Assembly (NCBI GenBank): GCA_946614165.1
Contig: CAMOGQ010000025.1
Span: 1 to 33,431, forward strand
Direction of reading: 5' to 3'
Origin: an uncultured Lachnospiraceae bacterium
GTDB lineage: Bacteria > Bacillota > Clostridia > Lachnospirales > Lachnospiraceae
DNA length: 33,431 nt
The position numbers and the translations under genes are program-made. Below, one piece after another: positions 1-7,193 of the stretch. Each line of letters opens with the position of its first letter. The stretch's first letter is position 1. Below the pieces are notes generated by a model. The model was given only the letters and a program-made list of their open reading frames with translations, made no database searches and was not told the DNA's origin.

Positions 1-56
1 GATCCGAAGGATCCAAAGATCCGGTTTGTTTTCTTATTCGGTTTGTTTTTGGTCAT

Positions 57-129
57 GCCTTAATAGCTCAGTCGGTAGAGCACGCGGCTGTTAACCGCGG
101 TGTCACAGGTTCGAGTCCTGTTTGAGGCG
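57..129 (+). tRNA. tRNA-Asn (anticodon GTT)
   Basis: A complete cloverleaf is visible. The 7-bp acceptor stem pairs 57-63 with 122-128 (one G-T pair), the D arm contains AGCTCAGTCGGTAGAGC, the anticodon loop reads CTGTTAA and the T loop is GTTCGAGTC. The discriminator base is G129. CCA is not encoded. Confidence 0.95.
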
Positions 130-135
130 CTGAGG

Positions 136-169
136 TGCAGCAAGGTTCACTTGCTGCATTTTCTTTTTT
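136..169 (+). terminator. Intrinsic terminator after tRNA-Asn
   Basis: A perfect 9-bp stem (136-144 with 150-158) with a 5-nt loop is followed by TTTTCTTTTTT. It ends the tRNA-Asn transcript and separates it from the next two tRNAs. Confidence 0.85.
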
Positions 170-187
170 GCAGAGGCGTTTTTCTGC

Positions 188-216
188 TTGTAAAGAAAAA
201 TCACAGCTGTTATACT
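188..216 (+). promoter_or_regulatory. Promoter of the tRNA-CAT/tRNA-Leu unit
   Basis: TTGTAA (188-193), a 17-nt spacer and TATACT (211-216) lie 36 nt upstream of the tRNA-CAT gene. Confidence 0.65.
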
Positions 217-251
217 TCTATTTGCGCAAACTATTCTTATCAGTTTGATCC

Positions 252-325
252 GGACCTTTAGCTCAGTTGGTTAGAGCCCCCGGCTCATAACCGGTTGGTC
301 CTGGGTTCGAGTCCCAGAGGGTCCA
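252..325 (+). tRNA. tRNA with anticodon CAT (elongator Met, or Ile2)
   Basis: Acceptor stem 252-258 pairs with 318-324 and the discriminator is A325. The anticodon loop reads CTCATAA and the T loop GGTTCGAGT. It lacks the C1:A72 mismatch of initiator tRNA, so it is either elongator Met or the lysidine-modified Ile2. The anticodon-arm base pair 27-43 is a C/T mismatch. Sequence alone does not settle Met against Ile2 here. Confidence 0.92.
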
Positions 326-349
326 TTGAACAATTTCATATGTTCGTCT

Positions 350-434
350 GCCGGCATGGCGGAATTGGCAGACGCGCGGGACTTAAAATCCCGTTCCCCA
401 ATAAGGAGTGTCGGTTCGACCCCGACTGCCGGCA
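350..434 (+). tRNA. tRNA-Leu (anticodon TAA)
   Basis: This is a class II tRNA of 85 nt with a long variable arm. Acceptor stem GCCGGCA (350-356) pairs with 427-433, and the anticodon loop CTTAAAA carries TAA at 384-386. The T loop is GGTTCGACC. It lies 24 nt after the CAT tRNA and probably shares its transcript. Confidence 0.95.
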
Positions 435-436
435 TT

Positions 437-473
437 AAAAAAGCACCAGAACGAGCTGTTCCGGTGCTTTTTT
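437..473. terminator. Bidirectional terminator between tRNA-Leu and hypA
   Basis: A 16-bp stem (437-452 with 458-473, one mismatch) has six A on one side and six T on the other. It can stop the tRNA transcript rightward and the hypA transcript leftward. Confidence 0.85.
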
Positions 474-485
474 ATCTGCGGTATT

Positions 486-836
486 TCAGGGGGCCGTAAC
501 TTCTATTTCCTTAATATAGAGCTCGTTCCCCTGAATCAGGTAGGTACTTTGAGAGCCGCAGCGGGGGCAGGTCTTGCCGTACCTGACGGTCTCATACTGA
601 TTTTGACAGTCCTGGCAGTAGGTGACGGCGGGGATCTGATGGACGATGAGCTTTGCAGTCTTCAGGATATCGTGCTTTTTTACGGCCCAGTCCCAGCAGT
701 CTGTTAAATAGGAAGGAATCACTGTCGAGACTTCTCCCACATCCAGGGTAACGGAATTGATCCGGCTTACCTGGTTTTCCGCGGCGGTCTCCTTGACTGT
801 ATCTATGATCTTGAAAACAATTCCGAGTTCATGCAT
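486..836 (-). CDS. hypA: Hydrogenase/urease nickel metallochaperone HypA
   Basis: This 116-residue protein has the usual length and layout of HypA. It begins MHE, where His2 with the N-terminal amine forms the family's Ni(II) site, and it carries the zinc-finger cysteines C74-x2-C77 and C90-x2-C93. Family knowledge: HypA delivers nickel with HypB to [NiFe]-hydrogenase precursors in the cytoplasm. The ATG is supported by an AAAGAGG ribosome binding site just upstream on the minus strand. No hypB, hypC-F or hydrogenase structural gene lies in the window, so it stands alone here, facing the tRNA cluster with a shared terminator. Its client enzyme must be elsewhere or the gene is a residual copy. 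Confidence 0.93.
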   Translation of the reverse strand: MHELGIVFKIIDTVKETAAENQVSRINSVTLDVGEVSTVIPSYLTDCWDWAVKKHDILKTAKLIVHQIPAVTYCQDCQNQYETVRYGKTCPRCGSQSTYLIQGNELYIKEIEVTAP

Positions 837-966
837 GGCCTGACCTCTTTTTTATGTATTTGCCCCTGAGGCGGCAGGGGATCCGGGGTGCTTTCGGCAA
901 TCTCCCCTGCTTCCTGTCAAGTATATCACAAATCCCCCCGGATCGGACCGAAAGAGCAGTCTCCTG

Positions 967-975
967 TGTTATACT
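967..975 (+). promoter_or_regulatory. Extended -10 promoter of the lipoprotein gene
   Basis: TGT directly precedes TATACT (970-975), about 70 nt before the ATG at 1044. No good -35 is visible, which is typical of extended -10 promoters. Confidence 0.45.
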
Positions 976-1043
976 GATATCAGATCTTTTTGTCTCTTTC
1001 GTTTTTGTTTTTCCGGGGCTTGGAACCTGAAGGAAGGGCTTTT

Positions 1044-2315
1044 ATGAAGACTTTGAAAATCATGACAGCTGTCTTTGCGCTCTTTGGACTTGTATGCCTG
1101 GCGGGCGGCTGCGGCGCTCCCCCTGTTCCGGAACTGATGCCCGTTGAGGAGGAGACGGAAATACTTCCCGTGCCGGATGCCCCGGAGGAGGGCGTAAAGG
1201 CCGGTGTGTTTTACTATTCCTTTTCCGATACCTACCTGGCCGGAGTCCGCACCTGTCTGGATATAGCACTCCATGAAGCCGGGATCCCTTTTGTCAATTA
1301 CGACGCCCAGTCTTCCCAGTCTGTACAGAACGGTCAGATCGACACGGCCTTATCGTCGGGGATCAATCTTCTGATCGTCAACGTGGTCTCCGCAGGCAAT
1401 ACCGAGGCCGCCACAGAGATCATTGAAAAGGCCAGGCACAGAAATATAAAGGTGATCTTTTTCAACAAGCCCATAGAAGGGGAGGACGAAGAAGGGACCC
1501 TTTTGAACGAGTTTGACAATATCGCCTTCGTGGGAACGGACGCTTCCCAGTCCGGCCATATGCAGGGAAAGATGATCGGCGAATATGTCCGTGACCATTA
1601 CAGCGAAACGGATCTGAACGGGGACGGCGTCATCAGCTATGCCCTCTTCAAGGGAGAAGCCCTGAATCCCGAAGCCATCTACCGGACCCGCTATTCTGTG
1701 GAGGATGCAGATGCGGTGCTGGAGGAGGCAGGCTATCCGCACATGGAATATTTCGATCCCTCCAACTATGACCATTTCCAGCTGGACCTGGCGGGCACCT
1801 GGTCCGATGAGGCGGCCAGGCGCTACATGTCGGCCAACCTGGAGGAATACGGCGTTCCCAGGGGAAACATGATCGAACTGGTCATATGCAACAACGACAA
1901 CATGGCGGAAGGAGCCATTGCCGCTCTGAACGAATACGGATACAATACCGGCATGGAAGGATCCGTGACCATTCCTGTCTTCGGAGTGGACGCCACGGAA
2001 TATGCCAGGCAGCTGATCGCTTCCGGCAGGATGACGGGCACCATCGTTCAGGACGCCGGAAAAATGGCGGAGATCATTGCCCATCTGGCAGTCAATGCCT
2101 CCCAGGGAAAAGATCTGATGGAAGATGCCTTTTCCAGCTTCCCGGGAACGGAAAGCCATATAAAGAACAAGATCATTATCCCCTATTCCTACTACGATCC
2201 GGAGGCGGAGAGCACCGGAGCGGGCGATGGGACCGAAACACCTGACGGAGCCGAAGCGTCCGATGAAGCCGGAGCCTCCGACGGAGCCGGCGGGGAAGGC
2301 GGCGCAGATGACTGA
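1044..2315 (+). CDS. MglB-like periplasmic sugar-binding lipoprotein
   Basis: The 423-residue product starts with a lipoprotein signal peptide: Lys2 and Lys5, a hydrophobic core, then LAGGC with the lipidated Cys at 23. The body is a type I periplasmic binding fold of the galactose/glucose-binding (MglB) kind. It includes DLNGDGVIS at 190-198, matching the EF-hand-like calcium loop of MglB, followed by the family-like FKGEALNPEA segment. The last ~35 residues are an acidic Gly/Ala/Asp-rich low-complexity tail not expected in MglB. The ATG at 1044 is chosen over an in-frame TTG at 990 because GAAGGAAGGG precedes it and only this start gives a proper signal peptide. No ABC permease or ATPase gene is adjacent, so it may feed a distant transporter or a sugar sensor kinase. 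The ligand is an inference from the fold. Confidence 0.85.
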   Translation: MKTLKIMTAVFALFGLVCLAGGCGAPPVPELMPVEEETEILPVPDAPEEGVKAGVFYYSFSDTYLAGVRTCLDIALHEAGIPFVNYDAQSSQSVQNGQIDTALSSGINLLIVNVVSAGNTEAATEIIEKARHRNIKVIFFNKPIEGEDEEGTLLNEFDNIAFVGTDASQSGHMQGKMIGEYVRDHYSETDLNGDGVISYALFKGEALNPEAIYRTRYSVEDADAVLEEAGYPHMEYFDPSNYDHFQLDLAGTWSDEAARRYMSANLEEYGVPRGNMIELVICNNDNMAEGAIAALNEYGYNTGMEGSVTIPVFGVDATEYARQLIASGRMTGTIVQDAGKMAEIIAHLAVNASQGKDLMEDAFSSFPGTESHIKNKIIIPYSYYDPEAESTGAGDGTETPDGAEASDEAGASDGAGGEGGADD

Positions 2316-2353
2316 AAATAAGAGATATTTCTGTGTTAAACAAGGACAAAGTA

Positions 2354-2362
2354 TGCTATAAT
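2354..2362 (+). promoter_or_regulatory. Extended -10 promoter of the CNNM gene pair
   Basis: TGC precedes a perfect TATAAT (2357-2362), 48 nt before the ATG at 2411. The -35 region is weak. Confidence 0.7.
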
Positions 2363-2410
2363 CACACGATATACTAATATGTTTTTTTGTTTGGAGGATT
2401 TTAAGTAACT

Positions 2411-3709
2411 ATGGACGATGGAGGTTTGGCCCCCTGGATCATAACAGCTCTGCTGATTTTATTTGCCGATTTTATCGCTGTTTCTGAAACCGCTCTCGCA
2501 TCCGTGTCCCGGGTCAGAATGAAAACTCTGGCCGACCGGGGAAGCAGAAAGGCCCGTCAGGTCATGGATGCTCTCGATAATTTTGACCGCACGATCAGTA
2601 CCATACTGATCTGCACCAATATTGCACATCTTTGCTCTGCCTCACTGGTAACGGTGGCAGTGACCAGAAGATGGGGGCTTTCCGCAGTTACCCTGTCTAC
2701 CCTGATCACCTCTCTGGCAGTCTTTTTTCTTGCAGAAATGCTCCCTAAAAGCATCGCTAAAAAATACAGTGAACGTCTTTCCCTCTGGTGCATAGGCCCT
2801 CTTACCGTGCTGATCCAGCTTTTCCGGCCGGCATCGGCTCTTCTTGCTGCCATCGGAAATCTGGCCACCTCTCTGACCAGAGGAGACCCGGAGATCTCCG
2901 TTACGGAAGACGAGATCTACGATATCATCGAAGACATGACGGAGGAAGGCTCCCTGGACGAGGAACACGGAGACCTGATCTCGTCGGCCCTTCAGTTCGA
3001 TGACATTACGGTGGAAAGCATTCTGACCCCAAGAGTGGACCTGACGGCCATCAACATCGACGATGATCCGGCCGACATTCTGGAGACCATCCGCAATTCC
3101 AACCACAGCAGGATCCCCGTCTATGAGGGAAGCATCGACAACATCATAGGCATCCTGAGGATCCGCCGCTATATCAGGGCCTATCTGAAAAACGAAAGTT
3201 CCCTGGACATCCGGTCCCTGCTGGACGCCCCCATGTTCGTGACGGAGAGCGCCAGCGTGGATGACCTCCTGCCCCTTATGTCCAAAAGCCGCCAGAACCT
3301 GGCGGTGGTCACGGACCACTACGGGGGGACCGTGGGCATTGTGACGGTGGAGGATATCCTGGAGGTCCTGGTGGGCGAGATCTGGGACGAAGACGATGTG
3401 GTGGAGACCCCTGTGATCGACATGGGCCACGGCAGCTATCTGATCGATCCCGAAGTCACGGTGGAAGATGTTTTCGACGAGATCGGATTCCAGCCCCCCG
3501 CAGAAGACGAGGAGGAACTGCTGAACAAGAGGATCGGCGAGTGGGTCTACGAACACTTTTCGTCCATTCCCAAGGTGGCGGACAGCTTCACCTATCATGA
3601 CCTGAGAGTGTCGGTGGCCAAGATGGAGCACAACCGCATCCGCAGGGTCGCCGTCAAACTCCCCCTGGATAAGGTGGAAGCGGAAGAGAAGGGAGGCGGT
3701 AACGAATGA
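2411..3709 (+). CDS. CNNM/CBS/CorC-domain membrane protein (HlyC/CorC family), first copy
   Basis: 432 residues. The N-terminal CNNM (DUF21) domain has about four hydrophobic segments near 9-31, 61-86, 89-113 and 126-155, including the SETAL and AEMLPKSIAKK motifs of the family. A CBS pair follows at about 205-320 (SRIPVYEGSIDNIIGILRIR; GGTVGIVTVEDILEVLVGEI), then a C-terminal CorC_HlyC domain at about 340-425. Family knowledge: these integral membrane proteins are linked to Mg2+/Co2+ efflux or transport regulation, with nucleotide sensed by the CBS pair. The old name hemolysin is historical. GGAGG sits 13 nt before the ATG, somewhat far. The stop codon overlaps the next start by four bases, so both copies are translated in a coupled way. 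Confidence 0.9.
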   Translation: MDDGGLAPWIITALLILFADFIAVSETALASVSRVRMKTLADRGSRKARQVMDALDNFDRTISTILICTNIAHLCSASLVTVAVTRRWGLSAVTLSTLITSLAVFFLAEMLPKSIAKKYSERLSLWCIGPLTVLIQLFRPASALLAAIGNLATSLTRGDPEISVTEDEIYDIIEDMTEEGSLDEEHGDLISSALQFDDITVESILTPRVDLTAINIDDDPADILETIRNSNHSRIPVYEGSIDNIIGILRIRRYIRAYLKNESSLDIRSLLDAPMFVTESASVDDLLPLMSKSRQNLAVVTDHYGGTVGIVTVEDILEVLVGEIWDEDDVVETPVIDMGHGSYLIDPEVTVEDVFDEIGFQPPAEDEEELLNKRIGEWVYEHFSSIPKVADSFTYHDLRVSVAKMEHNRIRRVAVKLPLDKVEAEEKGGGNE

Positions 3710-5016
3710 TCAGGATCATTGTGATCGCCGGCATTATTCTCTGCATCTATCTGTCCGGGTTCTTTTCGGGCTCTGAGATGGCCTATTCCTCCTGCAACAC
3801 CCTGCGGCTGGAAAGCGAAAGGGACGAGGGAAACAGGAAGGCCGGTCTGGCCCTCTATATAGCCGAACATTTCGATGACGCCCTGGGCGCCATCCTGATC
3901 GGCAACAACCTGGTCAACATAGCCTGCTCTTCCCTGGGCACCGTGGCGGTCATTCTGATCGCCGGAAACGACAGGCATACCTGGATCGCCACAGCTCTCA
4001 TTACCGCAGCCGTGATCATCTTCGGGGAGACCATTCCCAAGATCACTACCAAAAAGAATGCCACCAGCAAGGCCATCCGCTATGCCTATCCCATCCGGGG
4101 CCTCATGATCCTGCTCTGGCCCCTGGTCAGGATCGTCGTTCTTCTGGTCTCTCTCCTGACCCTTCCCTTTAAGGGGGAACAGATCGAAGAGGACGCGGAA
4201 GAGAAAGTGGAGGAGCTTTCTTCCATTATCGAAACGGCTCAGGAGGAGGACGTGCTGGAGGAGGACCAGAGCGAACTGGTCAGAAATGCCATAGATTTTT
4301 CGGACATATCCGCTTCCGAGGCCATGACGGCCAGAGTGGACGTGACTGCCATCGATATTGACGACAGCTGGGAGGAGATCGTTTCCGTTCTGGAGGACGC
4401 TCCCTACACCCGCTTCCCCGTCTATGAAGAAAGCATAGACCACGTCATAGGCGTTCTGCATATGAACCATTTCCTCAAGGCCATGACGGAGGACAGGAAG
4501 GTGGATATCCGGTCCCTCCTGATGGAGCCCTGCTATGTCTATAAGACCATGAAGCTTCCGGAGGTCCTGGCCGAGTTCAGGAAGGCAAGGCAGCACCTGG
4601 CCATCGTCGTGGACGAATACGGCGGTACCCTGGGCATCATCTCCATGGAAGACGTTTTGGAACAGGTGGTGGGCGAGATCTGGGATGAGACGGATACCAT
4701 CAAGGGAGAAGATATCGTCGAGAAGGCCGAGGGCGAGTACGAGATCGACGGAGATACCCCCATCGTGGAGTTTTTGGACGCCATGGATATCCGGGAGGAG
4801 GACTTCGATGCCGACTCCGAGACCGTGGGCGGCTGGACCATCGAATCCTTCGGAAGATTCCCCAAGACAGGGGAGTCCGTCAGGATCGGCTCCATGACCG
4901 TTACGGTCCTGGCCATGGACGACCTGAGAGTGGAACGTGTCCTGGTCAGAAAGGATCCCCGGGAGGAAGAGCCGTCCCGCAGAAAGTCCAGAAAGGAAAA
5001 GGATGCGGAAAAGTGA
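3706..5016 (+). CDS. CNNM/CBS/CorC-domain membrane protein (HlyC/CorC family), second copy
   Basis: 436 residues, a paralogue of the preceding gene with the same order: CNNM membrane domain (FFSGSEMAYSS near the start; GETIPKITTKKNA at about 107-119), CBS pair at about 200-315 (TRFPVYEESIDHVIGVLHM; GGTLGIISMEDVLEQVVGEI) and a CorC_HlyC domain, ending in a short Arg/Lys/Glu-rich tail. The start overlaps the upstream stop as ATGA, so translation is probably coupled and the two may form a heteromeric membrane complex, as side-by-side CNNM paralogues suggest. No transported ion can be read from the sequence; Mg2+ is the family expectation. Confidence 0.9.
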   Translation: MIRIIVIAGIILCIYLSGFFSGSEMAYSSCNTLRLESERDEGNRKAGLALYIAEHFDDALGAILIGNNLVNIACSSLGTVAVILIAGNDRHTWIATALITAAVIIFGETIPKITTKKNATSKAIRYAYPIRGLMILLWPLVRIVVLLVSLLTLPFKGEQIEEDAEEKVEELSSIIETAQEEDVLEEDQSELVRNAIDFSDISASEAMTARVDVTAIDIDDSWEEIVSVLEDAPYTRFPVYEESIDHVIGVLHMNHFLKAMTEDRKVDIRSLLMEPCYVYKTMKLPEVLAEFRKARQHLAIVVDEYGGTLGIISMEDVLEQVVGEIWDETDTIKGEDIVEKAEGEYEIDGDTPIVEFLDAMDIREEDFDADSETVGGWTIESFGRFPKTGESVRIGSMTVTVLAMDDLRVERVLVRKDPREEEPSRRKSRKEKDAEK

Positions 5017-5035
5017 TGAAATCACGGCCCTGCCG

Positions 5036-5044
5036 TGCTATAAT
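5036..5044 (+). promoter_or_regulatory. Extended -10 promoter of the 44-residue membrane protein gene
   Basis: TGC plus a perfect TATAAT (5039-5044) lies 42 nt before the ATG at 5086, so the small gene has its own promoter after the CNNM pair. Confidence 0.65.
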
Positions 5045-5085
5045 GCTTTCATGTAAGGAGTTTTGAGTTTCGGGAGGTATTTTCT

Positions 5086-5220
5086 ATGGATACAGGCGTT
5101 GTTATTGCTCTGGGTTCCGTCGCTGTCATGGCCCTGGTGGCCGTTTTTGCGGGCATCGTTACGACGGTCGTAACGGCAGCATCCCTTCATTCCACCAATG
5201 ATGAGGACAGCGAGGCCTGA
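5086..5220 (+). CDS. 44-residue single-pass membrane protein
   Basis: A short open frame encodes 44 residues. It begins MDTGVVIALGSVAVMALVA, runs as one hydrophobic segment from about residue 4 to 33, and ends in a polar acidic tail (STNDEDSEA). GGGAGG lies 8 nt before the ATG, an extended -10 promoter lies just upstream and an intrinsic terminator follows at 5276, so it looks like a complete small transcription unit. The likely topology is one membrane helix with a short acidic tail. I do not recognise a family; a small regulatory partner of a membrane complex, such as the CNNM pair next door, is only a guess. Confidence 0.7.
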   Translation: MDTGVVIALGSVAVMALVAVFAGIVTTVVTAASLHSTNDEDSEA

Positions 5221-5275
5221 CCATCTTTAAGAAAGCTGCCGCAGGCAGCAGAGATATTTCAATACGGACAAAGTG

Positions 5276-5304
5276 AAAGCCTCCGGTCTCCCGGAGGCTT
5301 TTTT
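5276..5304 (+). terminator. Intrinsic terminator after the small membrane protein gene
   Basis: AAAGCCTCCGG (5276-5286) pairs perfectly with 5291-5301 around a TCTC loop, followed by a T tract. Just before it, 5235-5249 holds the small hairpin GCTGCC-GCA-GGCAGC. Confidence 0.88.
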
Positions 5305-5321
5305 CGGATCTGTTTACAGGG

Positions 5322-5507
5322 CTACCATAGGTGGTAGTTGCTGCCGCCGCTGTGCAGGTAGCAGCCGATGGTGAAGAATAAACCGAAAAATACGATCAGA
5401 AACGATGCATATGCGGACATTCCTGCATGGAGGATCAGGCTGCATGTAAATATCAGTCCTACGATCCCGATGAACAGAAGCAGGATGCCGGAAGTGATCT
5501 TGTTCAT
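5322..5507 (-). CDS. 61-residue two-pass membrane protein
   Basis: 61 residues with two predicted membrane helices at about 5-26 (ITSGILLLFIGIVGLIFTCS) and 31-51 (SAYASFLIVFFGLFFTIGCY), then a short polar end rich in Gly, Ser, Tyr and Trp. GGAAAGGAG lies 6 nt before the ATG on the minus strand, and a perfect extended -10 lies about 60 nt upstream, which supports real expression. A longer overlapping frame on the same strand (5314-5538) has no comparable start and no membrane pattern and is treated as a shadow. The family is not recognised. Confidence 0.7.
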   Translation of the reverse strand: MNKITSGILLLFIGIVGLIFTCSLILHAGMSAYASFLIVFFGLFFTIGCYLHSGGSNYHLW

Positions 5508-5566
5508 AAGACTCCTTTCCGCCCTGAAGACGGGCCATCCTATACGGGATTCTATCTGATGGAACT

Positions 5567-5575
5567 ATTATACCA
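5567..5575 (-). promoter_or_regulatory. Extended -10 promoter of the 61-residue membrane protein gene
   Basis: On the minus strand TGG is followed by a perfect TATAAT (5572-5567). The rest of the gene-free stretch 5508-5843 holds only this promoter and the one at 5748; I see no other gene or RNA there. Confidence 0.6.
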
Positions 5576-5747
5576 CAAAAGAATCAGATAATAAATAAAA
5601 GTGTCAGAAAAATACCGGCAGGGCGCCGGCACCTTCCCAGGCCGGAGAGGGGAGAGGGACATCTCTTTTCCTTACTGATTTTTAAGCAGTTCACATTGAT
5701 TTTACATGAAGGGGCCCGTTTATTAGGGCGACTTTGACCGGCCGGTG

Positions 5748-5756
5748 TGCTATACT
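5748..5756 (+). promoter_or_regulatory. Extended -10 promoter of the exchanger gene
   Basis: TGC plus TATACT (5751-5756). A TTGACC at 5734 is only 11 nt away, too close to serve as its -35. The transcript would start about 80 nt before the ATG at 5844. Confidence 0.5.
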
Positions 5757-5843
5757 GAATCAGACCGGCCGCCGGATTCCGGAGCCTTTCCGGAAGTGCG
5801 GCATACGGCCATCACCATATATTCTGCAAAATGGAGGATCAAA

Positions 5844-6809
5844 ATGTTTCTAGCAGTTCTATTATTTGCAGTCGGACTTGTGCTCCTGATCAAGGGCGGC
5901 GACTGGTTCGTGGACGGTGCCACCGGCATTGCCCGCAGATATCATGTGCCGGAGCTCCTGATCGGCGCCACGGTAGTCTCCATCGGAACGACCCTGCCCG
6001 AAGTCATGGTATCGGCCCAGTCTGCCCTGACCGGACACGGCGAGATCGCCTACGGCAATGCCATCGGCTCCATCATCTGCAACACGGCCCTGATTTCCGC
6101 CATCACCATCACGGTCACACCCCAGAGCGTGGATAAAAAGACCATCCGGACCCCTGTCCTGTTTTTCTTTTCCGCAGCCGCCATCTACTGTATCACGGCC
6201 TATTTCATCGGCTATTTCTACAGGCCCATGGGCCTGATCCTGCTGGCCGTCTTTCTGCTCTATATGTTTACGACAGTCAGGCAGATGACAGGACAGCCCC
6301 AGCAGGCGGAGAAAGAAGAGGAAGCCCAGGAAGAGAGCCCTCTGTGGAAGGACCTGCTCCTTCTGGTGGTGGGCGCTGCTCTGATCGCCGTCGGCGCTGA
6401 CCTTCTGGTAGACAACGGCACCCTGATCGCCCAGGGCCTGGGCGTTCCGGAATCCGTCATCGCTCTGACCTTTGTCGCTCTGGGCACGTCCCTTCCCGAA
6501 CTGGTGACGGCCATCACCTCCCTGGTCAGAGGCCACGGCGCCCTGTCCCTGGGAAATATCATAGGGGCCAACCTCTTCAACCTGGTCCTGGTCTCGGGCG
6601 TATCCGTGGCCCTGTCCCCCTTCGCGGTGCCGGCCAGCAAGACGGTGGCAGGCTTCAATGCCTCTCTTCTGATCGACATTCCGGTCATGCTCTTTGTTAT
6701 GGGATTCATGACCCTGCCGGCTCTGGTGAGAGGAAAACTGACAAGGACCCAGGGTATTATCCTGCTGGCAGTCTATTTTACCTTCTGCATCTCGCAGTTC
6801 GTACTGTAA
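5844..6809 (+). CDS. Calcium/sodium antiporter, CaCA family (YrbG-like)
   Basis: The 321-residue integral membrane protein has about ten hydrophobic segments in two homologous halves joined by a charged loop at about 150-170 (QQAEKEEEAQEE). The two alpha-repeat signatures are clear: GTTLPEVMVSAQSALTG from residue 48 and GTSLPELVTAITSLVRG from residue 214, each followed by GNxIGxxxxN. These Glu-containing repeats form the ion pathway in Na+/Ca2+ exchangers. The ATG at 5844 is chosen over an in-frame start at 5745 because GGAGG lies 6 nt before it and the protein then opens directly with helix 1. It probably exports Ca2+ against Na+ or H+; direction and ion are family inference. Confidence 0.92.
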   Translation: MFLAVLLFAVGLVLLIKGGDWFVDGATGIARRYHVPELLIGATVVSIGTTLPEVMVSAQSALTGHGEIAYGNAIGSIICNTALISAITITVTPQSVDKKTIRTPVLFFFSAAAIYCITAYFIGYFYRPMGLILLAVFLLYMFTTVRQMTGQPQQAEKEEEAQEESPLWKDLLLLVVGAALIAVGADLLVDNGTLIAQGLGVPESVIALTFVALGTSLPELVTAITSLVRGHGALSLGNIIGANLFNLVLVSGVSVALSPFAVPASKTVAGFNASLLIDIPVMLFVMGFMTLPALVRGKLTRTQGIILLAVYFTFCISQFVL

Positions 6810-6844
6810 CAAATTAACACTTTTAGAATAAGGAGAATACCGGA

Positions 6845-7150
6845 ATGGGATATAATGAAAACGAAGAACTGGAAGAGTACACTGAAGACGACATCATTAC
6901 TCTGACGGACGAAGACGGAAATCAGATCCAGGCTCTGTATCTGGATACGGTGGAGTACGAGGGGCAGGAATATGCCGCTCTTATGACCCTGCAGAGCGAC
7001 GAATCCGGAGAGATCCTGATCTTCAGGATCGAGGATTCCGAGTACGAGGATATGGACGATTATGTGCCTGTGGAGGACGACAGGATCCTTGAAGCGGTCT
7101 ACGGGATCGTAAAGGAAAGATTCGGGGACGATCTGACTTTTACTGACTGA
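6845..7150 (+). CDS. DUF1292 domain protein (YrzB-like)
   Basis: A 101-residue, very acidic cytoplasmic protein. The core TLTDEDGNQIQALYLDTVEYEGQEYAAL pattern and the downstream ILIFRIE are typical of DUF1292 proteins, common in Firmicutes and of unknown function. AAGGAG lies 10 nt before the ATG. It sits 35 nt after the exchanger gene and 43 nt before the response regulator, with no terminator on either side, so it is probably co-transcribed with both. Confidence 0.85.
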   Translation: MGYNENEELEEYTEDDIITLTDEDGNQIQALYLDTVEYEGQEYAALMTLQSDESGEILIFRIEDSEYEDMDDYVPVEDDRILEAVYGIVKERFGDDLTFTD

Positions 7151-7193
7151 TGCCTGAATGCGGTCATCGGCAGAAGAACAGGAGTATACATCA

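Noticed and set aside
1..50. Three GATCC copies and a repeated CGGTTTGTTTT in the first 50 bases
   Set aside because: Too short and simple to support a mobile or attachment element at the tRNA cluster; possible attachment sites cannot be judged because the window starts here.
3595..5025. Long antisense open frame (476 codons) opposite the second CNNM gene
   Set aside because: It mirrors the sense gene's codon pattern, its composition is rich in His, Gly and Asp as in shadow frames, and it has no RBS or recognisable domain.
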